From: Saccharina japonica
Taxonomy: Eukaryota; Sar; Phaeophyceae; Laminariales; Laminariaceae
Assembly (NCBI GenBank): GCA_008828725.1
Contig: MEHQ01000708.1
Location: 87,775-151,774 of the forward strand
DNA length: 64,000 nt
Direction of reading: 5' to 3'
Below the pieces are notes generated by a model, which ran no database searches, had not been told where the DNA came from, and worked only from the letters and a program-made list of their open reading frames with translations. This document shows positions 36,241 through 44,935 of this stretch, in pieces; position 1 is the stretch's first letter; each line of letters begins with the position of its first letter. The position numbers were made by a program, and so were the translations under genes.

Positions 36241-36893
36241 GCAGTTCCCGGCGACACGCAGAAGCTGCTACTCCCCGTTTTGAGTATTATAGCCCATTGA
36301 CCATTGACACGGCCATCATCAAGCAACACAAAAGAACACACGACATACAAAGTTTGAAGTATTCCAGCAGCGCAAGCAAAATACTGCTGACTTTTGCGCG
36401 AGACTGCTTGCAGCGCGTACTGTAGTATTAATAGGAGCATTTTCTCGTTGCAAAAACCAGCGCTGCCGACACAGGGCCGGCAGGCAGCAGAGCGCCAGAG
36501 AGAGGTATGCCTATGCATATGGATACTACAGCAGGAGTGCGAGCACACTCGACCCCGCACTCACTCGCACACTCGGCATCCTCAATCTTCAGAGTCATCA
36601 GGCGGAGGGTGGATGTTTTTTACGCAGGGAGATTTCGATGGCGAGCGTATTGTACCAGGTACAGTAGATAGCCCTTTTTAAGGGACCCCACGACGAAGGA
36701 AAACGGTATATAAGGGACCTCATTTTTTTTGCGCACCGTTTTATTTTAGCCCACTATTGATTATAAGGGACCGGTACCAAACCCGACAAGGAACGTCGGT
36801 ATATAAGCAAAGATGCCAGGAGACGGGCAACCGATAAGCAGTCAGCCAGTCAAGGGCGTTCTTCAAGGCATTTTCATCTGCCCATACACGGAT

Positions 36894-36963
36894 TGTCCCC
36901 TATCCCCGCTGGCACAAACATCTCATGTTGTCCCCTATCCCCGCTGGCACAAACATCTCATGT
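36894..36963 (+). repeat. 35-bp perfect tandem duplication
   Basis: TGTCCCCTATCCCCGCTGGC plus CACAAACATCTCATG occurs twice in tandem without a mismatch, so the duplication is recent or maintained. Confidence 0.85.
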
Positions 36964-37227
36964 TCTTTGTGGAAGCCCCTGTTTTATTTTCTTATTTTGT
37001 GTGCTGCTTGCTGAGTGCCTGCACCAGAGAGCACCACCACAGCAACATCAGCAGCTTCGACCCGAGGCAGACATGTACAGCAGTCAGCAGTCAGAACAAA
37101 GGAAAACACAAGTTTCCAATAATACGGCCAGGCGTTTAAAAAAAATCGGGGATATTTACCTATATGGGCTATGACAGTAAAAGACAGAATTGGGGTGTAA
37201 CTTATGCTTGAAAAGTATTTTTTTGGC

Positions 37228-38275
37228 TCACGATGCGCCCCAGTTGAATTAAAAAAAAACAGCGGCATTTCCCCTTTGGGGACGCGTATACTGCCCACAA
37301 AAACACCCTCGAGAGGGCAGGTTGAGAACCTTGCCTACACCTCCCACGGAGAGACCACGTGCCCTATCGCAAACATTCCGGCGACACAACACCAGAGAGA
37401 AGGGTCTGGGCGAAGATTTAACCGAAAAACATCAAGGGCAAGCTCAAAAAGCGAAAAAATGACATCCGGCTTCGACCTTGTTCCCGGTTCTCGTACGATA
37501 TGGTACTTTTGGACCACGCCCTTAGATCTCAGCCATGTGCATAGTCTGCGTTTATCTGCACTGTGTGACGGCCCGTGTCACACAGAGCACGCATGAAGAG
37601 TCCGTTTGGAAATCGCCGTCGTGTGGGCAGAGATATCCCGTGCGATGATAAAAAAACGGCCATTCGATAGTCGATATCGTGGCTCGAGTGTACAAAATCC
37701 CTTACAAGTCCATTAGAGTGCACGTGAAAAAGTCAAAGTTGTTCCATGGCATTTGGGCGCCAAAACAAGAAGGAAAAAAAATCGCAAACGGGGAAAAAAA
37801 AAACACTCGGAATTACAACTGATAGGGTGCATTCCTCTCACTCTGGGCTAAAACTTAAACAACTTTTAGCGTCGCACGAGGTTGCTCTGCCCACACGACG
37901 GCGATTTCCAAACGGACCATGCTCTGTGTGGAACGTCACGCATTGCATAAAAATGCAGACCATGCACGTAGGTGAGGTCTCAGAGCGTGGTCCAAAAGTA
38001 CCATATCGTACGAGAATCGGGAACAAGTTCGAACCCGGATGTCAATTTTTTGCTTTTTGAGCTTGCCCTTGGTCCATTTCGGTTAAATCTTCACCCAGAC
38101 CCTTCTCTCTGGTGTTGTATCACCGGAATGCTAGCGATAGGGCACGTGGTCTCTCCGTGGGAGGTGTAGGCATGGTTCTCAACCTGCCCTCTCGAGGGTG
38201 TTTTTGTGGACAATATACGCGTCCCCAAAGGGTGAATGCCGCTGTTTTTTTTTTTTAACTGGGACGCATCTGTGG
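37228..38275. mobile_element. Fold-back element with ~400-bp inverted arms
   Basis: The left arm (about 37228-37650) and right arm (about 37860-38275) are inverted copies. Paired landmarks are CAGCGGCATT/AATGCCGCTG, GGGGACGCGTATACTG/ATACGCGTCCCC, CACCCTCGAGAGGGCAGG/CCTGCCCTCTCGAGGGTG, GAGACCACGTGCCC/GGGCACGTGGTCTC, TCGTACGATATGGTACTTTT and its inverse, and CGTCGTGTGGGCAGAG/CTCTGCCCACACGACG. The ends share GATGCG(C/T)CCCAGTT. A spacer of about 200 bp has no gene. Open frames inside are not conserved between the arms as proteins. No transposase is present, so it is non-autonomous; no clear target duplication was found. Confidence 0.8.
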
Positions 38276-38878
38276 TGAGACTGGGTTTTCTCTAGCTCTT
38301 AGTATAAGCAATTCCGTTTCATTTGATTTTAGTATGAAATCGAAGGTTTCAATGGAAACTATTAGGATGTTTTGTAGGGGACAAACTAGGAATGTTTCCG
38401 AAAAGTATACAAGATGCGGTGCACCTGTGTTGCTCTCCCTACAAATCACCAAAATGATGTATTTCCATAACGCCTAATATTATTGAAACCGGGATTTGGT
38501 CAAAATCAGCCCCTCACAATCGCTTTGGCACATGCAGCAGTCTGCGCTCGTTCCCTGGCGCCGTGCTCCCCACTGAAGCCTCCCAATGACACACCACGCC
38601 CGGACGAGCTCAACCAAGTCATGGTATAGTCTGTTCTGTAGTTGGGCCGGCCTTTGTCGTGCTGGAATTGTAGAAATTTGATGCACCGCGGCCACGCAGT
38701 TTTATCCTTGCACAGCCGGTACGAAAGCTACAGCAGTCGCGCCGCCAGCTTAGGCAATTTTCACGGGCACTGCTGTCGCGGTGGTAAACCTTAACGAAAT
38801 CGCCCAAGATTGAACGTGTGCTTGTGTATACAGACAGGGGAGGTATACCAGGGTGGCGCACTTTGGGATTTATATCAC

Positions 38879-41800
38879 CGACGCCGCAATCGGCTTGAGA
38901 CGTACCTGCAAAAAACAAAGAAACGTGGACTAAATAAACACTGTGTTTTAGAGTTGTAGAGCTGGGACACAAAAAAGTTACGAGCGTTGATTTTGTTTAT
39001 ATATTCATACGTACGTGAGTACTGCTCACCATGGCTGCAGCTCCAAAAAATAACTTGGCCACAGTATAAGAAATAACAAATCCAATGACCTGGAACCACA
39101 TTTTCAAACTTCAGCGACTTTGTCGCGGTGGTTAGAGGTCACGAAAACTGCTGCCGTTTTGCCACACTATAGTGAGAGCACCAAAGAGCCCATCGCAGGG
39201 TGGCGCACTTTGGGATTAGCTGTGAGGCTGGATTTAGGGCCCGTATTAACGAAGACAGCAGGAAATTCAATTTAGAAAATAAAATCCTATTTGAATGTGA
39301 TTTCGCAAAAAAAAGTGGTTTGCGTCCTATGGGGACATAGTGAATCGCTCGTTCAAATATTTCTGAAATAAAAAAACGCAGCATGCGTCACAGCGCCCAG
39401 GTGAAAAAAATCGACGAGAGGAGACGAGAGGGAAGGTATGTGTCGGCGCGTGCGCGCCGCCGCCAGCATACTTTTGCTTTCGGCGGCCCAGGCTAGGAAG
39501 CTATCGCTCTCAGGGTCTCCTGGGCGGGCGTAGGGATCCCTGGAACGCCACGGGCGAGACAGGGACGGCGATGGTGCTATCAAAGTCTTGAACGTATCCT
39601 GCTGTTTTTGCGTCGATCGCTCGGTTTTTGGTCGGGTTGGCACATCGAGCTGGTTGAAAAGTTGGGATTGCGACCGCCATGATTGCTTTTGAGGCGCCAC
39701 CGCCGGGGTACGATGTTCTATGGTCTGTAAGCGTGGGCGCGGCTGTTGTCCCGGTGGCCTCGCGTCGTGGTTCACGCTTTGTCGCCTCGGTCGTGGTCCT
39801 CGATGCGGCCAAGAAATGACCAGATTGTACCGGGGGCGTTTGCCCACCGTGGACATCCCGGTCCAAGTCGTGCCAACTCCTCAATTTGATTTGAATTCTA
39901 CCCAAAAGAAGGTCCTGGGACCTTCTTTGTTTTTTCGTCCAATTCAAATTGATTATACCCCAAGATCCTGATCTTTGATGCTGGTGCGTGTGTTGACCAA
40001 TGAAAAGCGAATTTGAATTTATTTTTTCCAAATTGAATTTATTTTATACTCGTTAATTCGGGCCCTTAGAGCAGAATTGCGGGATATCGTACGAAAAAAA
40101 AGAGCGGTGGTGTTTCCAGGTTTCGAGTTTTTGGCAGGAAAAGGGCCAAAAAACGATTTTATTTTGTAGGCACTGCAACACAGGTGGGTGTTTGAGAGGT
40201 ATATTATAGGAGCACAGAGAGAGGAAGTATTCCAGAACGGTATCACCGAATAGATGAGAGGATACGATGATCGGTAGAGAAGACCAGTACAGCAGTAGAC
40301 CAATCATCTGCAGCAGTCAGGGAGATCTACGAGAAAAGTAAGTTGGAAATCGGTGATCTGGTAACTCAAGAGTAATAGTCGAAAATAATGGACAGTGTTG
40401 GAATCGGTATGTAGCAAGACTTGTACTGCTGTCCGTTGGCTCGAAGCAGGGACACGGCACGGCTAGAGCCAGCTACGTGGATTTAGGAAGAGTACCTGGG
40501 AACAGTCACATCAGAGCAGTTGGGAGGACAAGAGGAGCACGGTGCACCCCCCCCTACCTGCTCAGTACGCATCTTCCCCAAGCAACCAGCAACTGTGGAA
40601 TTAATAAAGACATCATTAAAATATTCTTGAATTATCTGAGCACAATTGTGAGACACAAGGAAAGAACCTGGTAGGCATCTCGATTCAGGGATAAGAAACC
40701 ACTTTCCTCACACTGGCGTCACGGCAGTTCTCTTGTGTCTACCAGCTCACGGATCCCCAAGATGTCTTCCACAGGTGCCGGTAAGAACAGCTGGGGGAGG
40801 AAGGAGGTGATGCGTTCATCGTCGTCCATTTCTTTGCCGCGTACCCGCTCCCGTACCCGTAAGGGAGCGTCCCTGAGCCTTTCTGGCTCACCCAACTCGT
40901 CGCTTGTTGAGCGCGGCTCGTCTCAGGTGCACACAGGTGCCCTACGCGAAACGCCCCATGTAGCCTTGTCTCGCGGTGACCCAGGGTCTCCCGTGCACGT
41001 GCGTCGTGCCGCGCTTATTGAAGTGCGGTCTGCTCACGACATCTCTCTTCCGCCTCCCCTCCGCCTTGCCCCTGCTGGCTCGTTCGTTCCGGCTCGTTCG
41101 TACCTAGCTGCCGCCACTGGTACAGAAAAGGCCAAGCAGGCTAAGAAGCCGGTCCCCGCCGTTGGGGCTGATGGCTCCGCTGATGCCACCGCAGCACCGG
41201 CGGGATTCTTCCTCAAAGCCCCTGACGGTGCCCTCGGGGCAGGCAAGGGCCCGGGCCCGGTGCCTACGCCCACGGAAGATACCCAAGGGGTGATTCCCTC
41301 GCCTGACGAGGTGGTCACCGAGGAACTGATGGCCGCCGCGCAGACCATTTTGGCCGGATTGTCTTTTGACGACAAGTGCCGAGTCGTCGGCGTGGCACCC
41401 TTGAGTTCTGGGCGTTGTGTCGACACCGCAGCTGGTCCTCGCGGGGCCATCGTCCCCACGGACAGGCCGGACCCGCGCGCGGCGATGTTGGTTGTAGCTC
41501 CGCCGGAGAGGCTGGCCAAGTTGGTGCCTCCCTCTTCGGATGAGGCGTTCGCGCGGGCTCTCCAGTTGGAGGAGCAGGCCGCAGCAGACCGAGCCGCGGC
41601 TGTTTTGGCGCGTGATGCTATCATCGCACAGGATCTATCTGAGTCCCTTTCGGAATCAGATTCTCCGCTGTCGTCCCCGCGGAGCTCCGTCTCGGAATTC
41701 CCTCCCTTGCGCCCTCGTACTGACCCTGGTCGCGCGGCAACGCGTCTGCCGTCGTTCGCGACCCCCAACCGTTTCGCCGCGTTTACACAGGACGCATCGA

Positions 41801-44430
41801 AACAGGGCCCGCTGCGCAAGCAGGAGAACTGCCTCACCAAGGGGGAAGCCCTCAACGAGGAACTCAAGAATTTGGGTCTGGCAGTGGCGGCACACCGTGC
41901 CAGCCATGCGCAGGCCGTGCAGACCGCCGGAGAGGGGGAGCGGGCGGCCAAAAGCCGGCTGGACCAGGCGGCGGAGGAGGTCGCCTCGGCCACCCGGCGG
42001 ATGAAAATGGCCAAGGGTGCAGCCAAGGAGGTCCGGCGGGGCAACCGTGCCACACTGGACAAGGAAAGGACCTCCCTGGCGAACTATGACCGGAAATACG
42101 CGGGAAAAAAACAGAAAGCGACCAGGGAGGAGCGCCGAGCTCGGTCTGCGGATGCTACTGCGGGGACAGCTGCCTGCACTGCCACCAGCGCTCGCGGCGC
42201 AGCCGGTCCTGCCACGGCGGGGAGTTCGGCCGTCCCCTCTGGTGCCCCGTTGGTACCCCCGGTGGGAGGTACGGTGGCCCCCGCGGCTGCGGCGGTGTTC
42301 GATCACACGTAAACCTCTCGACCCGACCCGACCCGACCCGTGAGATTTTGAACACTTGCTGACCCGACCCGACCCGACCCGCAACATTTTGAACACCTCC
42401 TGACCCGACCCGCGGGTCGGGTCATGACCCGCGAACAGCCCTGATAAATTTGGGCAGGCTGGATTGTGTTGGCAGGGGCAGCAACGAATTCAAAGCCGCT
42501 TCATGCTTGCCTCGTGTCTCGATGGACACACCACGCCTAGCCACGAAAAAGGCAACCGCGTTCCTTCCGCCCCCCCCTCTACTGGTCAGCGCCCTCCCAT
42601 ACCCGCGATGGCTCCGAGCTCGCCCGCGCGGCCGTGCTCTGGGTACACGTACGAACACAACACCGAAAAGGCTCTCGCGAAAAAACATATAGGAAGCATA
42701 GAAAGGCTAGAAAGTAGAGAGAGGTCCGGCAAGCAATCGAAGGAGGCGACAGCAACAACAGCAGCAGTCCAGAAAGTAGCAGCACGTACTCGTACGTACG
42801 TAGAGCGGACACAAACAAAACGCCGGCATGGACGCGCAGCCCTTGTACGTACAGCAGTGGCCCTTTTTTATTTTTATTTTTTCGGTCGATTTTACGTCTG
42901 AGTTTTTATCTTGAAATTAGTGCAAAAACCGCAAACTCGCGAACTTATGGGCCGATTTCGATTCTGACCGCAGTTCTGGAGATCCATATTTTCACATCTG
43001 GGGGACTCTTTAAAAATAAATTTACTTGATTTTAGTATGGCCAAAAATGTAGTTGATTTTAGCATGGAGGGTTTTTATCTTGAAATTAGTGTGGATAGTG
43101 TGGATATTAGACTTGATTTTAGTGTGGGTGTTGTTAGACCCCGGGCGGGAAAGCCCTCCGAATACGCTGGGAACCCCTCCCCTCCCGCGGAAAGCCCGGA
43201 AAGTAGAGAGAGGTCCGGCAAGTAATCGAAGGAGGCGGTGTCGAAGTGGGAGGCCTGAGAGGCCAGGGATGGGTCAACCCAGCGATTTCAGAAGAAAGAC
43301 AAAAGTAAGTATGTCTATAGTCCTTTTCGGCCATTTCTCTTTCAATTCTGAATATGTTTTTGACGTGATGCGTGATGAACGAATACAACCACGGCAACCC
43401 TGGAGCCATGCCCGCGAAGTATTAAGAGAAAACTCCACGACCATCCCGAGTAACCGGCGATCAAAGTTCAGCCTTTGTGTAGTGTTTATTCAAGATATTC
43501 AAGAAAATACGATTTCCGTTTTTTTTTTTTTTTTTTGTATGGTTGTTTTGATCGATACGAAAAGACGAGACATGATATTGCGGCGGAATAAGCTTCACTG
43601 CCAGTCCTAAGTCCTAAGTACCCCAATCCCTTTTTTTAACTGTCATACTCGTAGCCCATACCTAGATATTTACTGCGTGTCCGCGGACTTTGCTGTCAAG
43701 AAACGTCCGCCAAGGGGAATTTGCCTTGACGCCGTCGGTCAAAGGGTAAAAGCGCCGTCTCCTGACATCTTTGTTGCATCTAGAGGACCTCCAACCCCGA
43801 ACGCCGAACGCACCACGTAGGGTGCTACGAGTATGTACCTACTGCTGCATTGCCTCGAGTATACGAAAGCTACACAGCAGTACGTAGGCATCGGTTATTC
43901 TTGGGGAGGAATCATCCTCGTGTTTGTTGGTTGTCTTTCTTTTGGAAACAGCCGAGTGGTTGGGCTGCGACTACTCGTAGTGCGACTAGGGCGGGTTGCT
44001 GGGGCGATACATTGCGGTTGTCGAACAAACCCAGCCTACGTTCCTTCCCAGTGCCAGGTAGGGGCAAAGATGTCACGGGACAACCCCTTGACAGACAGCA
44101 AGTTGCTGACTTTGTCTTGACGTGCCTTGACTGACACAAAACTACTATATTTTAAAATGGAACAAACGGCCCTGCACCCTTGACAGAACACGTTTTGCCT
44201 TGCGTGACATGTCTCCTGGCATCTTTGGGGGGGTCTTTCCGCCGCTGTTCAAGTCAAACATAACAGGTACTGGTAGCAGCAGCAAAAGCAAAAGCACCAG
44301 CAACGAAGGGCGGGCTTACCTGGGACCAGGCAAGCGCGACAAATATGTTGGGGCCGCGCCGCAGAAGGGCCTTCAAGTACAGCTTGGAGATCTTGACATG
44401 CCTCCTGCCCGTCGCCCACACCTCGTCCAT
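38879..44430 (-). CDS. Probable 5' exons of the minus-strand membrane protein
   Basis: Three minus-strand segments can be spliced in phase 0. 44430-44320 starts with ATG (MDEVWATGRRHVKISKLYLK...) and ends NIFVALAWSQ before donor CAG|GTAAGCCCG. 39089-39030 encodes VIGFVISYTVAKLFFGAAAM, a convincing membrane helix, between a TTCCAG acceptor and ATG|GTGAGCAG. 38905-38879 is a weak 27-base exon (VRLKPIAAS) after TTTTTTGCAG; without splicing it would hit a TAA three codons later. All phases fit the exon at 22700, giving a 641-residue total. Against this are the 16-kb gap and the lack of homology support. It could be a separate short gene that ends at the TAA after VRLKPIAASVI. The first exon is the best-supported piece. 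Confidence 0.4.
39874..39955. repeat. Palindrome with perfect 11-bp core arms
   Basis: AAAGAAGGTCC (39905-39915) and GGACCTTCTTT (39918-39928) pair perfectly across two bases. The flanks TTTGAATT and AATTCAAA extend the pairing outward to about 80 bp. Confidence 0.75.
40396..40660 (+). mobile_element. Possible LTR or leader upstream of ORF1/gag-like frame
   Basis: Begins TGTTGGAATCGG, the start favoured by copia-type LTRs, contains AATAAAGACATC (a polyadenylation-like signal) and ends near GAGACACA, followed by a CCTGGTAGGCATC stretch where a primer site might lie. No second copy exists in the window, so this is only a candidate. Confidence 0.25.
40762..42312 (+). CDS. Retroelement ORF1/gag-like protein, 516 aa
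   Basis: A long uninterrupted frame with strong GC-rich codon bias, unlike its AT-rich flanks. The ATG at 40762 is preferred; the frame opens at a GTG nine codons earlier. The N-terminus is Ser/Arg-rich, the middle Pro/Ala-rich. DEAFARALQLEEQAAADRAA resembles a short ubiquitin-interacting-type helix. SVSEFPPLRP followed by FATPNRFAAF matches the FPPL...NRFA pattern common in ORF1/gag proteins of non-LTR and other retroelements. A coiled-coil-like, Lys/Arg-rich stretch (about residues 350-455) and an Ala/Pro tail follow. No zinc knuckle, reverse transcriptase or integrase is present; downstream sequence becomes an ACCCG-repeat end at 42310. It is probably a truncated element. A host protein of unknown function is the alternative. 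Confidence 0.5.
   Translation: MSSTGAGKNSWGRKEVMRSSSSISLPRTRSRTRKGASLSLSGSPNSSLVERGSSQVHTGALRETPHVALSRGDPGSPVHVRRAALIEVRSAHDISLPPPLRLAPAGSFVPARSYLAAATGTEKAKQAKKPVPAVGADGSADATAAPAGFFLKAPDGALGAGKGPGPVPTPTEDTQGVIPSPDEVVTEELMAAAQTILAGLSFDDKCRVVGVAPLSSGRCVDTAAGPRGAIVPTDRPDPRAAMLVVAPPERLAKLVPPSSDEAFARALQLEEQAAADRAAAVLARDAIIAQDLSESLSESDSPLSSPRSSVSEFPPLRPRTDPGRAATRLPSFATPNRFAAFTQDASKQGPLRKQENCLTKGEALNEELKNLGLAVAAHRASHAQAVQTAGEGERAAKSRLDQAAEEVASATRRMKMAKGAAKEVRRGNRATLDKERTSLANYDRKYAGKKQKATREERRARSADATAGTAACTATSARGAAGPATAGSSAVPSGAPLVPPVGGTVAPAAAAVFDHT
42310..42445. repeat. (ACCCG)n clusters ending in a hAT-like terminus
   Basis: Three clusters of CCCGACCCGACCCG are separated by near-identical ATTTTGAACAC(T/C)T(G/C)CTG spacers. 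They end with CGGGTCATGACCCG and CGAACAGCCCTG; read on the minus strand this starts CAGGGCTGTTCGCGGGT, as in hAT-type termini. The stop codon of the preceding frame lies at the edge of this sequence. Confidence 0.5.
42446..44319. other. No supported gene; local direct repeats
   Basis: A 36-bp stretch, GAAAGTAGAGAGAGGTCCGG plus CAAG(C/T)AATCGAAGGAGGCG, occurs at about 42707-42748 and 43195-43238. TTTTTATCTTGAAATTAGTG and TTGATTTTAGTATGG-like motifs recur two or three times between 42900 and 43130. The rest is featureless. It would be the first intron of the minus-strand membrane gene if that model holds. Confidence 0.5.
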
Positions 44431-44935
44431 CGTCGTGTCTCCAAAACACTGCTGCTGTTGCAGCAACAACTGATGAAGCTTTCTGTGAAATCTGTATACT
44501 GATTTAGTCAGCAGTCAACGCGTTGGCGCGGCCGAATTTCAACGGGAATATTAAACGTGAATTGGTCTCCTCCTCGTGGTCCCGCCTAGCCGCGGAGCGC
44601 ACGACTGCACACGGCAGATAGGTGTACAGCAGACACGCCGCGTTTGCGCTTCTCAGGCTTTGACGAGGCACCGGAAAAATCCGGAAACCCCGTAGCGACA
44701 GGCGCGAGGGTTTCCACGTGCCGGTTCGGGGATTCAGTTGGTTAATCCAGCCGCGCACCGAAGATCGAAGATCAGCCAAGAGTCCTGACAAGAGGAGGAC
44801 AGAAGATACCGTAGGTGCTCTGCGAGCTGCGAGAGTTCTTTGTCAGCGATGTGCCCGCTGTTTCAAGCCGCGAGCACGCGAGTAGGATGAGTCTAAGCAG
44901 AGAGACGTGCACCGCCGCCTGGTAGAAGAAGGAGG
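44431..44935. promoter_or_regulatory. Divergent intergenic region
   Basis: About 505 bp separate the proposed starts of the minus-strand membrane protein (44430) and the plus-strand carboxypeptidase (44936), so this should hold both promoters. No TATA box is evident and the sequence is GC-rich. A minus-strand open frame covering 44504-44791 may belong to a 5' leader. Confidence 0.4.

Larger units (their letters stand above)
22701..38878. other. 16-kb repeat-filled interval, probably intronic
   Basis: Between the 22470-22700 exon and the next candidate exon of the minus-strand membrane gene I find no clear exon. The interval consists largely of the dispersed repeats listed separately, short palindromic MITE-like copies, one decayed frame at 34790-35340 and a 1-kb fold-back element at 37228-38275. 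If the 5' exons assigned at 38.9-44.4 kb are right, this is one very long intron; otherwise it is intergenic. Confidence 0.4.

Noticed and set aside
39353-39856. 167-codon basic frame on the minus strand
   Set aside because: Mixed Arg/Pro/Ser composition, no recognised domain, no splice logic; it runs into AT-rich palindromic sequence.
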